Positions 8,573 to 16,748 of a stretch of 35,932 nucleotides of DNA are shown here, one piece after another. The DNA lies in the NCBI RefSeq assembly GCF_001514115.1, contig NZ_KQ948467.1, positions 1 through 35,932 on the forward strand, written 5' to 3'. How positions within the stretch are numbered: the first letter of the stretch is position 1; every line of letters begins with the position of its first letter. The notes below the pieces were generated by a model. The model searched no databases. It was not told where the DNA came from and was given only the letters and a program-made list of their open reading frames with translations. The translations under genes were made by a program, and so were the position numbers. The stretch is from Streptomyces olivochromogenes. Its GTDB lineage: Bacteria; Actinomycetota; Actinomycetes; Streptomycetales; Streptomycetaceae.

Positions 8573-11425
8573 GTGGGCATCTCGCGAAGAAGGCTACTGA
8601 CGACGACCGGAGTGGGCGTGGTGGCGGCAGCCATCGACGTGGGCGGTCTCCGCGCTGCCGCCGAGGCCGCGACCTCGGTCGGCACCGGCAAGGCGGCGGC
8701 CGCCTCCGCAGCGGACGTGCAGGTGGTCACCACGTGGGACCAGACGGTGCAGCGGGCGAGTTACGCCCAGGGCGCGGGCTACCAGCGGCTCGTCGCCGGG
8801 CCGGGGGAGCCGCACACCATCCGCACCGACCTCTGGTCCCGCTTCGGCCCTCCGACGATGGCGCTGGCGACGTTCGCGCAGATGACCGACCTGCACATCG
8901 TGGACGACCAGTCGCCGGCCCGCCTCGAGTTCATGGACCGCTACGCCGACGCCGGCGCCCCGCACTACGGCTCGTACCCCACCGATTCGGCCTACCGGGG
9001 TCACGAGTTCCTCTCGACCCAGGTCGTCGACGCGATGTGCCAGGCCATCGCCGGGATCGGCAAGGGTCCGCGGAGCAAGAAGCCGCTGCAGTTCACCATC
9101 GTCACCGGCGACGCGATCGACAACTGCCAGCACAACGAGAACCGCTGGTACATCGACCTGCTCGACGGCGGCCAGACCATCGTCCCGGACTCCGGCCAGA
9201 TCGGCCTGGACCAGAGCTTCTCCAGCGGTGCCCTGACCAGCGGCGGCACCGGGGACAACCACTACTACTACCCGTCGGTGCCCCCGCAGCAGGTGCCGGG
9301 CAACCAGTACACCGGCACGTCAGGGCTCGGATTCCCCTATGTTCCGGGCCTGCTGGACGCGAGCGGCGTGGTGGGTGCGGCCCGCCGGCCGTTCGTCTCC
9401 CACGGCCTGGGCATGCCCTGGTACGCGGCGTACGGCAACCACGACGGACTGTGGCAGGGCAACGAACCCATCGACAACAACCTCGTCGACGTGCAGGGCA
9501 TGACGGTCGGCTCGTCCAAGACCACCGGCACCTCCGCCGACCTGCCGGACAGCTACAGCGACCTCGGCACCTTCGGCAAGCTGATGGTCGCCTGGGACCT
9601 GGAGGGGACCCGGGTCGCCGCGGACTCCAACCGGCGGCTGCTCACCCGTAAGGCGTTCATCCAGGACCACTTCAACACCGCCGGCCTGCCGGTCGGTCAC
9701 GGATTCCAGGGCGTCGGGATCGACAAGGCCTACTACGCGATCCCGTCCGGTTCCAGCGACCTGGTCCGCTACATCACCCTGGACTCCACCAACACCAACA
9801 CCGACGGCTTCGGCTCCGGTGCCGCGGGCGGGTCGATCGACACCGACCAGCTCAACTGGCTGGAACAGCAGCTCAGGGCCAACAGCTCGCGCTACATCGA
9901 CACCAATAACCGCATCGTCACGCAGAGCGGTGTGCAGGACAAGATGTACGTCCTGTTCTGCCACCACACGCTCAACACCATGGACAACCTCGACGACGGC
10001 ATCTTCGGCGGCATCTTCGGGAACCGGCACACCGGCGACGAACTCAAGTCGCTGCTGCTGCGCTACCCGAACGTGATCGCCATGGTCAACGGGCACACCC
10101 ACGCCAACAAGATCGTCCCCCATCCGGCGCCGGCCTCCAGCCCGATCTCCGGCGGCTTCTGGGAGATCTCCACGGCCTCGCACATCGACTGGCCGATCCA
10201 GAGCCGCATCATCGAGATCATGGCGAGCCCCGACGCGCAGAACGCGGGCGAGTTCGGCTCCTCCGCCGGGCCCGCCACCCTCTCGATCTTCACCACCATG
10301 GTCGACCCCGCCGCGCCCCTCTCCTTCGGCGGTGACACCAGCGCACCCGCGCAACTCGCCTCCCTGGCACGGGAGCTGGCCACCAACGACCCGCAGGAGG
10401 TGAGCCACGGCATCACCAACCGCATGGGCGTCAACCAGGACCGCAACGCGCAGCTGCTGCTGCCGGCCCCCTTCCCGCTGCACGCTCCGCACCCGCTCGG
10501 TTCCCCGGTCGCCGCGGCCCGCAACAAGGACGGGCGGCTGGAGCTGTTCGGCACGGACGCGCAGGGCAATCTGTGGAACACCAGCCAGCAGACCGCCGGC
10601 GGCAGCCTGCAGGCATGGACGAAGCTCGCCAGTGGTCCGGGATGGCAGTCCGTCAGCGCCAGCACCCACCAGGACGGCCGGGTCGAGGTGTTCGCCATCG
10701 ACCAGAACGGCTACGTGACCCGTCGCGCGCAGACCAGCGCGGGCAGCAGCACCTACACGGCGCCCCAGCAGTTCGACTCCGGCTTCACCTCGGCGACCGC
10801 GGTCCAGGACCAGTGGGGCGGCATGCAGGTCTACGCGACCCGCAGCGACAACACCATCCGCCACCGCTGGCAGGACTTCCTGAACGACGACACCGCCTCG
10901 AACGGCTGGTTCACTCCCTGGACCCAGCTCGGCGGCACCGCGATCCAGCTCGCCGTCGAGACCGGCGCCGACGGGCGCGCCGTGCTGGTCGCCATCAAGG
11001 AGGACGGCCTCCTCATCCAGCGCAGGATGAACGTCCCCAACGCGCAGACGGAGAGCGAGTGGGGCGGGGTGCTGCCCGTCGACGGCATCCTCGACTCCAT
11101 CGACATGACCCGGAACCTCGACGGACGCCTGGCGATCTTCGGTACCAATCCCGATGGGCAGCTCTTCCGCCGCTTCGAGACTGCCCCGGCAAGCGGCACG
11201 TGGCAGTCCTGGGCCCAGATGCCGACGCAGTCCGGTACCACCACGCTGCGGATGCGCCACGTCTGCGCCGAGCGGAACGGGGCCGGGAAGATCGAACTGT
11301 TCGCCGTCGACGACACGGGCACGCTGTACCACTGCACGCAGACCGACCCCAGCAGCACCACCTGGTCGGCCTGGGAGTCCTGCCAGTTCCAGTTGCGCGC
11401 CACTCACACCTTCGTCGGGCTGTGA
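8573..11425 (+). CDS. Tat-exported TIGR03767-type metallophosphoesterase with C-terminal beta-propeller
   Basis: About 950 aa. I chose GTG 8573 because it follows GGGAGA by six bases and aligns exactly with the start of the paralogue at 11641; the in-frame ATG at 8522 would add 17 residues. The leader GISRRRLLTTTGVGVV is a clear Tat signal. The calcineurin-like phosphoesterase core is complete: TDLHIVDD (about 105), VTGDAIDNC, AYGNHDG (about 288), CHHTL and NGHTHANK (about 507). From residue 640 to the end come repeats of the type DGRLELFGTDAQGNLW / DGRVEVFAIDQNGYV with conserved tryptophans, a PLL/tectonin-like lectin propeller. It probably hydrolyses a phosphodiester or phosphomonoester outside the cell while the propeller binds glycans. 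The substrate is not known. Confidence 0.9.
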   Translation: MGISRRRLLTTTGVGVVAAAIDVGGLRAAAEAATSVGTGKAAAASAADVQVVTTWDQTVQRASYAQGAGYQRLVAGPGEPHTIRTDLWSRFGPPTMALATFAQMTDLHIVDDQSPARLEFMDRYADAGAPHYGSYPTDSAYRGHEFLSTQVVDAMCQAIAGIGKGPRSKKPLQFTIVTGDAIDNCQHNENRWYIDLLDGGQTIVPDSGQIGLDQSFSSGALTSGGTGDNHYYYPSVPPQQVPGNQYTGTSGLGFPYVPGLLDASGVVGAARRPFVSHGLGMPWYAAYGNHDGLWQGNEPIDNNLVDVQGMTVGSSKTTGTSADLPDSYSDLGTFGKLMVAWDLEGTRVAADSNRRLLTRKAFIQDHFNTAGLPVGHGFQGVGIDKAYYAIPSGSSDLVRYITLDSTNTNTDGFGSGAAGGSIDTDQLNWLEQQLRANSSRYIDTNNRIVTQSGVQDKMYVLFCHHTLNTMDNLDDGIFGGIFGNRHTGDELKSLLLRYPNVIAMVNGHTHANKIVPHPAPASSPISGGFWEISTASHIDWPIQSRIIEIMASPDAQNAGEFGSSAGPATLSIFTTMVDPAAPLSFGGDTSAPAQLASLARELATNDPQEVSHGITNRMGVNQDRNAQLLLPAPFPLHAPHPLGSPVAAARNKDGRLELFGTDAQGNLWNTSQQTAGGSLQAWTKLASGPGWQSVSASTHQDGRVEVFAIDQNGYVTRRAQTSAGSSTYTAPQQFDSGFTSATAVQDQWGGMQVYATRSDNTIRHRWQDFLNDDTASNGWFTPWTQLGGTAIQLAVETGADGRAVLVAIKEDGLLIQRRMNVPNAQTESEWGGVLPVDGILDSIDMTRNLDGRLAIFGTNPDGQLFRRFETAPASGTWQSWAQMPTQSGTTTLRMRHVCAERNGAGKIELFAVDDTGTLYHCTQTDPSSTTWSAWESCQFQLRATHTFVGL

Positions 11426-11469
11426 CAGGTCCGGCAACGCCTGATCCGTCCCGCTCCTCCGCCTGAACA

Positions 11470-11510
11470 CAGGTGCCGCTCCCACCGCTGAGCGGCGGGG
11501 CCGGCACCTG
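11470..11510. terminator. Hairpin between the two phosphoesterase genes
   Basis: Complementary arms CAGGTGCCG (11470-11478) and CGGCACCTG (11502-11510) form a 9-bp stem, with a further GC-rich inner pairing possible (CCGCT/AGCGG). It lies 45 bases after the stop of the propeller-bearing phosphoesterase. No T-tract follows, as is usual in Streptomyces terminators. It could equally be a transcript-stabilising or attenuating structure. Confidence 0.5.
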
Positions 11511-11640
11511 CGCGGGTTTCCGCATCCCTCCGCAACCGTCCCGTCACGGGCCCCCTCGGGACTACACCGCAGTCAACGGCGTGCGGGACGGGCGAACGAC
11601 GACTTCGCAGCATGTCACGCCCCACACCGAAGGAATCGAC

Positions 11641-13863
11641 ATGGCAATCTCCCGACGCAGGATCCTGACCGCTGCCGGAGTGGCCGTGGTGGCCGCGGCC
11701 ATCGACGTCGGCGGTCTGCGCGCCGTCGCCAGCGCCGCGTCCCCGCCTCTCGGCACCGGTGCCGCATTCGGGCTCACCACTTTGGACCAGACCGTGCAGG
11801 TCGGTCCCGACCTCGGCATGGGGTACCACGGCGTGGTCGCCGGCCCCGGCGAACCGCACATCATCCGCAACGACTTCACCGCCGCCACCTCGCCGCAGGT
11901 CACCCGATCCCTGATCGCCTTCGCCCAGATGTCCGACCTGCACATCGTCGACGACCAGTCGCCGCTGCGGGTCGAGTGCCTGGACCGCCTCGCGGACTAC
12001 GGACCTCCGCACTACAACTCGTACCCGACCGAATCGGCGTACCGCGCGCACGAATTCCTCTCGACACAGACGACCGACGCGATGTGCCGAGCCGTCCGGC
12101 AGGTCCTCCGCAGCCCGCGGACGAGCACACCGCTGGCCTTCACCGTCGTCACGGGCGACGCGGTCGACAACTGCCAGTACAACGAGTCGCGGTGGTACAT
12201 CGACCTGCTCGACGGCAACGCGGTGCGCCCGGACTCCGGTGACCTCACCAAGGACGAGAGCGTGGCCGGCGGCCAGTTCGGGACGGAGACCCACTACTGG
12301 CATCCGGAAGCACGGCAGACTCCGCCCGACAACAACGCCCAGCACGGCTTTCCCGTCGTGAGTGGTCTGCTGAATGCCGCCCGCAGATCGTTCACGGCGA
12401 CCGGGCTGGGCATGCCCTGGTACGCCGCCTACGGCAACCACGACGCGCTCGTCCAGGGCAACGTCCCGATCGACATCCTCCCCTTCGACCCGCTCAAGAG
12501 CATCGCCACCGGCTCCACCAAGCTGACGGAGATCGAGGGCGTCCCGGACGTCTTCGACAACACCGCGACGTACTATCTGGACCTGCTGAAGGACGTACTG
12601 ACGGGCGAATTCACCCTCCAGACCGCCCACGTGACGGCAGACCCGTCCCGGCGGCTGCTCGCGCGGAGCGACTTCATCGCGGAGCACTTCAACACCACCG
12701 GTGTCCCGCGCGGGCACGGCTTCACCTCCGGCAGCGACAAGGGCTACTACGCGATTCCCTCGGGGACCGACGACGTGTTCCAGTTCCTCGTGCTGGACAC
12801 GACCAACACCAGCGGCGGCGCCAACGGCGCCATCGACACGGACCAGTGGAACTGGCTGAACGCCGAGCTCAAGGCCAACAGCTCACGCTACGAACTCGAC
12901 GACTCCGACGGCACCAAGGCCAGGACGGTCGTCAACCAGCCCGGCGTGACGGACAAACTCATCGTCATCTGCTGCCATCACACGCTCGACTCCATGGACA
13001 ACACGGACAGCGGGTCCCCGTACGGCGGCACGGAACTCCGCGACCTGCTGCTGCGCTTCCCGAACGTGATTCTGATGGTCGACGGCCACACCCACACCAA
13101 CAACATCTCGGCCCACAAGACCTCCTGGCCGTCCGTCATCGGCAACGGCTTCTGGGAGGTGAACACGGCGTCGCACATCGACTGGCCCATCCAGAGCCGG
13201 ATCTTCGAGATCGCCGAAGGCGGCGGCATCCTGTCGATCTTCACGACCATGGTCGACTCCGACGCACCGCTGTCGTGCAACGGGGACACCAGCACCCCCG
13301 CCGCGCTGGCCTCGCTGGGACGCGAGCTGGCGGCCAACGACCTCCAGGCGGTGGCAGCCGGCATCGGCAAGCGCCGTGGAACGGCCGACGCCCGCAACAC
13401 ACAGCTGCTCCTTCCCGCTCCCTTCTCGCTGGCCGCCGACCACGGCACGCCGCTTCCGAGCGCCGGCTGGCCGGTGGTTCAGCAGGGGGCGAGCGGCGAG
13501 CGGGTCAGGACCGCGCAGTACCTGCTCAACGCCAGGGGAGCCGCGCTGAGCGTGGACGGCGCCTTCGGGCCGTCCACCGGCAGCGCGGCGCAGTCCTTCC
13601 AGTCCAGCCGCGGTCTGTCCGCCGACGGGATCGTCGGACCCGTGACCTGGCGGGCCCTCGCCGTTGCCGTGCAGCAGGGCGGCAGCGGGCCCGCGGTGAC
13701 GGCGTTGCAGCGCCAGCTCAACGCCCACGGGGCCACGCTGAGCGTGGACGGCGCCTTCGGGCCGTCCACCAGCAGCGCGGTGCGGTCCTTCCAGTCCGCC
13801 CACAGCCTGCCGGCGGACGGGGTCGTCGCGTCCACGACCTGGCAGACGCTGACCGCGCTGTGA
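11641..13863 (+). CDS. Tat-exported metallophosphoesterase with two peptidoglycan-binding domains
   Basis: A 740-aa paralogue of the preceding gene. The Tat leader AISRRRILTAAGVAVVAAAI is nearly the same as its neighbour's. All phosphoesterase metal motifs are present: SDLHIVDD (about residue 99), VTGDAVDNC, AYGNHDA (about 265), CHHTLDSM and DGHTHTNN (about 482). Instead of a propeller the C-terminus has two peptidoglycan-binding type 1 repeats (about 609-672 and 678-740) with near-identical LSVDGAFGPSTxSAxxSFQS cores. The enzyme should therefore be held at the cell wall and could act on teichoic acid, phospholipid or nucleotide phosphates; no substrate is evident. The 215-bp upstream gap leaves room for its own promoter. 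It is convergent with the regulator gene ending at 14077. Confidence 0.92.
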   Translation: MAISRRRILTAAGVAVVAAAIDVGGLRAVASAASPPLGTGAAFGLTTLDQTVQVGPDLGMGYHGVVAGPGEPHIIRNDFTAATSPQVTRSLIAFAQMSDLHIVDDQSPLRVECLDRLADYGPPHYNSYPTESAYRAHEFLSTQTTDAMCRAVRQVLRSPRTSTPLAFTVVTGDAVDNCQYNESRWYIDLLDGNAVRPDSGDLTKDESVAGGQFGTETHYWHPEARQTPPDNNAQHGFPVVSGLLNAARRSFTATGLGMPWYAAYGNHDALVQGNVPIDILPFDPLKSIATGSTKLTEIEGVPDVFDNTATYYLDLLKDVLTGEFTLQTAHVTADPSRRLLARSDFIAEHFNTTGVPRGHGFTSGSDKGYYAIPSGTDDVFQFLVLDTTNTSGGANGAIDTDQWNWLNAELKANSSRYELDDSDGTKARTVVNQPGVTDKLIVICCHHTLDSMDNTDSGSPYGGTELRDLLLRFPNVILMVDGHTHTNNISAHKTSWPSVIGNGFWEVNTASHIDWPIQSRIFEIAEGGGILSIFTTMVDSDAPLSCNGDTSTPAALASLGRELAANDLQAVAAGIGKRRGTADARNTQLLLPAPFSLAADHGTPLPSAGWPVVQQGASGERVRTAQYLLNARGAALSVDGAFGPSTGSAAQSFQSSRGLSADGIVGPVTWRALAVAVQQGGSGPAVTALQRQLNAHGATLSVDGAFGPSTSSAVRSFQSAHSLPADGVVASTTWQTLTAL

Positions 13864-14076
13864 CGCGGACCGTCCACGGCGCTGCCGGGCAGCCGACGCC
13901 GACCCGCTGGTGCCGCGGCGTGCCAACGCGGTACCGCGCGGGCGGCTGACCGGGAACGGTGCGCTACCGCCGGCGGGTCCAACGGGTTCTTCACCCGGGA
14001 CAGGGCCGGCCGGCGGGCCGCACGACCGGGGCCGAGCAGGCCCGTCCGCGTGTGTACGGGAAAGTCCGGACGTACG
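13864..14076. other. Convergent intergenic region
   Basis: This gap lies between the ends of the phosphoesterase gene and the oppositely oriented regulator-like gene. It is very GC-rich with several short self-complementary runs (for example around 14007-14020), so a bidirectional terminator is expected, but no single stem stood out enough to assign. Confidence 0.35.
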
Positions 14077-16038
14077 TCACGTGGGCCAGTAGGAGCACCG
14101 TAGCCCGGTGTGCACGGTGTGGCGCAGGTGTTCGCCGATCAACGGGTCGGCATCCGTGATCCGTTGCAGCGCTCGGCGGATCGCCTTTCCCACGGCGATC
14201 CGCGCTCGTTCGTCGCCCTCGGCGGAGCGGCGGAGGCGTCCACCCAGTCCCGCGGCACCGGCCAGCTGGGTCACCAGCCAGTCGTGTTCGCGGCGGGCGC
14301 CGGCAGCGTCCTCGTGTTCGTCCCGCGACTCCAGGTCGGCTATCTCGGCACGCAGCCCCGTCAGGCGGTGGCCGTACTCATGTACCGCCACCCGGTCCAG
14401 CGTCGGCTGCTCCGACAGGGCACTTCTCCCGACGGCACCGTCGAGCGCGGTCAGTCCCGCCACCAGGTCGACGGCCCGGATCTCCTGACCCGGGTTGGCG
14501 ATGAGCACCGCGAGATGGAACATCCCGATGCTGTGCTCGACGAGCGTGCTCCGCCGGCCCAGACCGATCCGCCACTTCCGGCCCTGGCGGGCACATTTCG
14601 CCTCCGTCTCCGGCGGCTTCTCCTCCGGATCGCCGGGCCGCCCCGCGCCCCGCAGTGCCGCGGCCTCCTCCTCGGCGGCGACCAGCTCGCGCCGGGCGGC
14701 GGCGGTGTCGTCCGGCCGGGCCCGGCGGGCGAGGGCCTGCGCGAGCATCTGCCGGGAGGTCATGACCGCGGGCCAGTGCGCCAGCGCGAGGTTCTGCTGC
14801 ACCGCCGCGTGGAAGTGCTCCACAGCCCTGTCCAGATCTCCCGTGGTCAACGACGCGACCCCGAGAGCGTGCTGCACCGAGCCGAAACAGGCGACGGCGA
14901 GGCTGCCCATCATCGGCAGGTGGCCGAACGGGCTCAGCAGCTCGTACGCCCGTGCCGACGTCTCGACGTCGTCAAGCAGGTGTGCGGCCTGCACGATGCC
15001 GTTCATCGTCACCAGCCAGCTGCTCGAACGCGGCAGGTCGGCGAGGTCGCGGCCGCACAGGGTGGCCAGCGCGCCGACCGCCTTGCGCCGGTCCCCGGCC
15101 ACCGCCGCGGCCACCGCGAGTGCGGCCAGACCATGGTTGTCCACCGGGCTGAGCTTGGGGGAATGCACCAGATCCCCGAGCAGTGGCAGCAGTTCTTCGA
15201 CGCGCCCCTGGTACCACCGGATCGTGAGCAGTTGCCCTTCCAGCCAGACCGTGGCGTCGACGTCACCGGCGACCGCCCCGCGCTCGGCACAGGCACGTGT
15301 CAGTGTCTCGGCCTGGTCGAGGCGGCCCGCCCGGATGGCGAGCATCACCTCGATCGCGCTCACCACGAAGCCGACGGCGAGGTGATCCTGCTCGGCCAGC
15401 AGGTCCCGCAGCTCGGCCAGGCGGCGCTCGGCATGCGGATCGCCGTCGAGGAACAGGTCGACCGTCTGCCAGAGGAGGCCCATCAACAGGTCGCTGTGCC
15501 GTGCGGTGCGGAAGCTCTCCGCGACGAGATCGACCGACAGTTTTCGGCGTGAGGCGCCGTGGTCCGGGCCGAGCACGCAGTGGTGGGCGAGGCTGAGGGC
15601 CTCCGCCCGCGCCACCGGGTCGGCTGTCGGCCTGACCTCGTCGAGCAGGGCGAGTATCGCGGCATGCTCACCGGCCCGGTAGTCGGTCTCGCCGACGAGC
15701 CTGACCCGTAGCCGCAGAGCGAGCGAGGAGTCCGGGGCGAGGAGCGACAACGCGTGACGCAGCCGGGACCGCAGCAGCGCGGAACCCGCGACAGTGCGGT
15801 GTTCGTGGACCCAGAGGCCGCCGAAGCCGAGCGCAGCGACGGCCATCGCCCGTGCGTCACCCGTCGACTCGGCGATCCGGTAGGCCGCGTCGAACCGCCG
15901 CCGACCGGTCTGCAGGTCACCCTCGACGACGAGCGCTCGGGTGGCTGCCCCGAGCAGTGTCTCCAGGTCGCTCGCCGGCTCGGTGCCGAGTCCTGTAAGG
16001 CCTGGATCGTCCTTGGCCGGTGCGTCCATCCCCGTCAT
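14077..16038 (-). CDS. Large helical-repeat regulator-like protein with AfsR/LuxR-type C-terminal module (paralogue A)
   Basis: A 653-aa protein from the ATG at 16036-16038, chosen because it aligns with the start of paralogue B at 18716. Residues to about 480 are Ala/Leu-rich helical repeats of TPR type (ESTGDARAMAVAALGFGGLW, ATLCGRDLADLP, SLTTGDLDRAVEHFHAAVQQ). After a low-complexity Glu/Pro/Gly linker comes a C-terminal module (WRIGLGRRSTLVEHSIGMFH, PGQEIRAVDLVAG, AGLGGRLRRSAEGDERAR, and the ending HLRHTVHTGLRCSYWPT). That tail is familiar from the ends of very large actinobacterial BTAD/AAA/LuxR-type regulators. No HTH, BTAD or P-loop is present here, so it may be a protein-interaction or sensing partner rather than a DNA binder. 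Confidence 0.75.
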   Translation of the reverse strand: MTGMDAPAKDDPGLTGLGTEPASDLETLLGAATRALVVEGDLQTGRRRFDAAYRIAESTGDARAMAVAALGFGGLWVHEHRTVAGSALLRSRLRHALSLLAPDSSLALRLRVRLVGETDYRAGEHAAILALLDEVRPTADPVARAEALSLAHHCVLGPDHGASRRKLSVDLVAESFRTARHSDLLMGLLWQTVDLFLDGDPHAERRLAELRDLLAEQDHLAVGFVVSAIEVMLAIRAGRLDQAETLTRACAERGAVAGDVDATVWLEGQLLTIRWYQGRVEELLPLLGDLVHSPKLSPVDNHGLAALAVAAAVAGDRRKAVGALATLCGRDLADLPRSSSWLVTMNGIVQAAHLLDDVETSARAYELLSPFGHLPMMGSLAVACFGSVQHALGVASLTTGDLDRAVEHFHAAVQQNLALAHWPAVMTSRQMLAQALARRARPDDTAAARRELVAAEEEAAALRGAGRPGDPEEKPPETEAKCARQGRKWRIGLGRRSTLVEHSIGMFHLAVLIANPGQEIRAVDLVAGLTALDGAVGRSALSEQPTLDRVAVHEYGHRLTGLRAEIADLESRDEHEDAAGARREHDWLVTQLAGAAGLGGRLRRSAEGDERARIAVGKAIRRALQRITDADPLIGEHLRHTVHTGLRCSYWPT

Positions 16039-16340
16039 GGCTCCACTTCGCTCCCCGACCGAAGGCCTTCTCAGCCTGCCTTCTCCACTGACTTCCGGCA
16101 TCGATCAATACCACGACGCAGCCGTAGCCGGGACTCCGCCTCCCGTGCGGCGAGGGCCCGGCTCAGGGCCTCGGCACGAAAGAGCGGCTGATCAGGCGAC
16201 AGATGCCTGGCCGCGCCAGATTCTGCCTCATGAGCCACCGCACGCTCTTGGCCGGGAGGGTAAATCGCCGGGGCAATGCGGTGCCGCCTCGGGGCAGGGG
16301 AGGACGACCGGCCGGACCCGGGGGGAAGGGCCGGCCGGGT

Positions 16341-16406
16341 CCGGGGTGGACGGGTCGGTCGGACCGGGGGTGGACGGGCCGGCCGGACCGGGGTGGACGG
16401 ACTGGA
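16341..16406. repeat. Short tandem repeat, 23-24 bp unit, about 2.8 copies
   Basis: Three adjacent copies of a unit beginning CCGGGGTGGACGG start at 16341, 16364 and 16388. Copies one and two continue into a GTCGGTCGGA / GCCGGCCGGA half and the third is truncated. The array lies in the gap upstream of paralogue A and just beyond the stop of the 95-aa frame, so it could influence expression or simply be a slippage product. Confidence 0.75.
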
Positions 16407-16424
16407 CAGCCGCTCCGAACCCCG

Positions 16425-16712
16425 TCAGTCCGAGTTCCGGCCGGAGATGCGTTCGATGCGCGGCAGGGCGAGCCGGGCATAGTCGGCGCCGGAGATGGCC
16501 AGCGAGCTATCGAGGCGGGCGGCGTTGAAGTACAGACACGGCTGTGCGACGACGTCGGGGTCCGCGACGAGTTCGAGCGCGGGGTCGAAGCTGAAGGGCA
16601 GGAGGGTGCCGGGAACGGCGTGGGCCAGCCGCTCGGCCGTGGCGGCGTCGCAGAATCCGAGATAGCGGGCCGCGTACAGGGTGCGGATCGCGTCGCGACC
16701 GGCCGGGACCAC
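16425..16712 (-). CDS. Small hypothetical protein, 95 aa
   Basis: A GTG-started reading frame with streptomycete coding character, in the same frame as and 36 bases beyond the stop of paralogue B. Only the TGA separates it from that gene, with an open stretch between. The product (AARYLGFCDAATAERLAHAV, CLYFNAARLDSSLAISGADY, ending IERISGRNSD) is not one I recognise; it looks like a compact alpha/beta or helical domain. It could be the third member of the paralogue B transcript or a fragment of a larger protein. No strong ribosome site is visible, so the start is uncertain. Confidence 0.5.
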   Translation of the reverse strand: MVPAGRDAIRTLYAARYLGFCDAATAERLAHAVPGTLLPFSFDPALELVADPDVVAQPCLYFNAARLDSSLAISGADYARLALPRIERISGRNSD

Positions 16713-16748
16713 GGCCGGGACCTCGGCCGGGCACGCGTCATGTGCGCG

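Noticed and set aside
9320..11485. 721-codon minus-strand frame opposite the first phosphoesterase
   Set aside because: Composition (Val/Gly/Asp/Arg repeats) is that of an antisense shadow in high-GC DNA; the plus strand has complete catalytic motifs.
14110..15552. 480-codon plus-strand frame across regulator paralogue A
   Set aside because: Shadow with His/Arg/Gln-rich low-similarity product; the opposite strand is clearly coding.
16341..16406. CRISPR-like array
   Set aside because: Only about 2.8 adjacent copies with no spacers; it is a simple tandem repeat.
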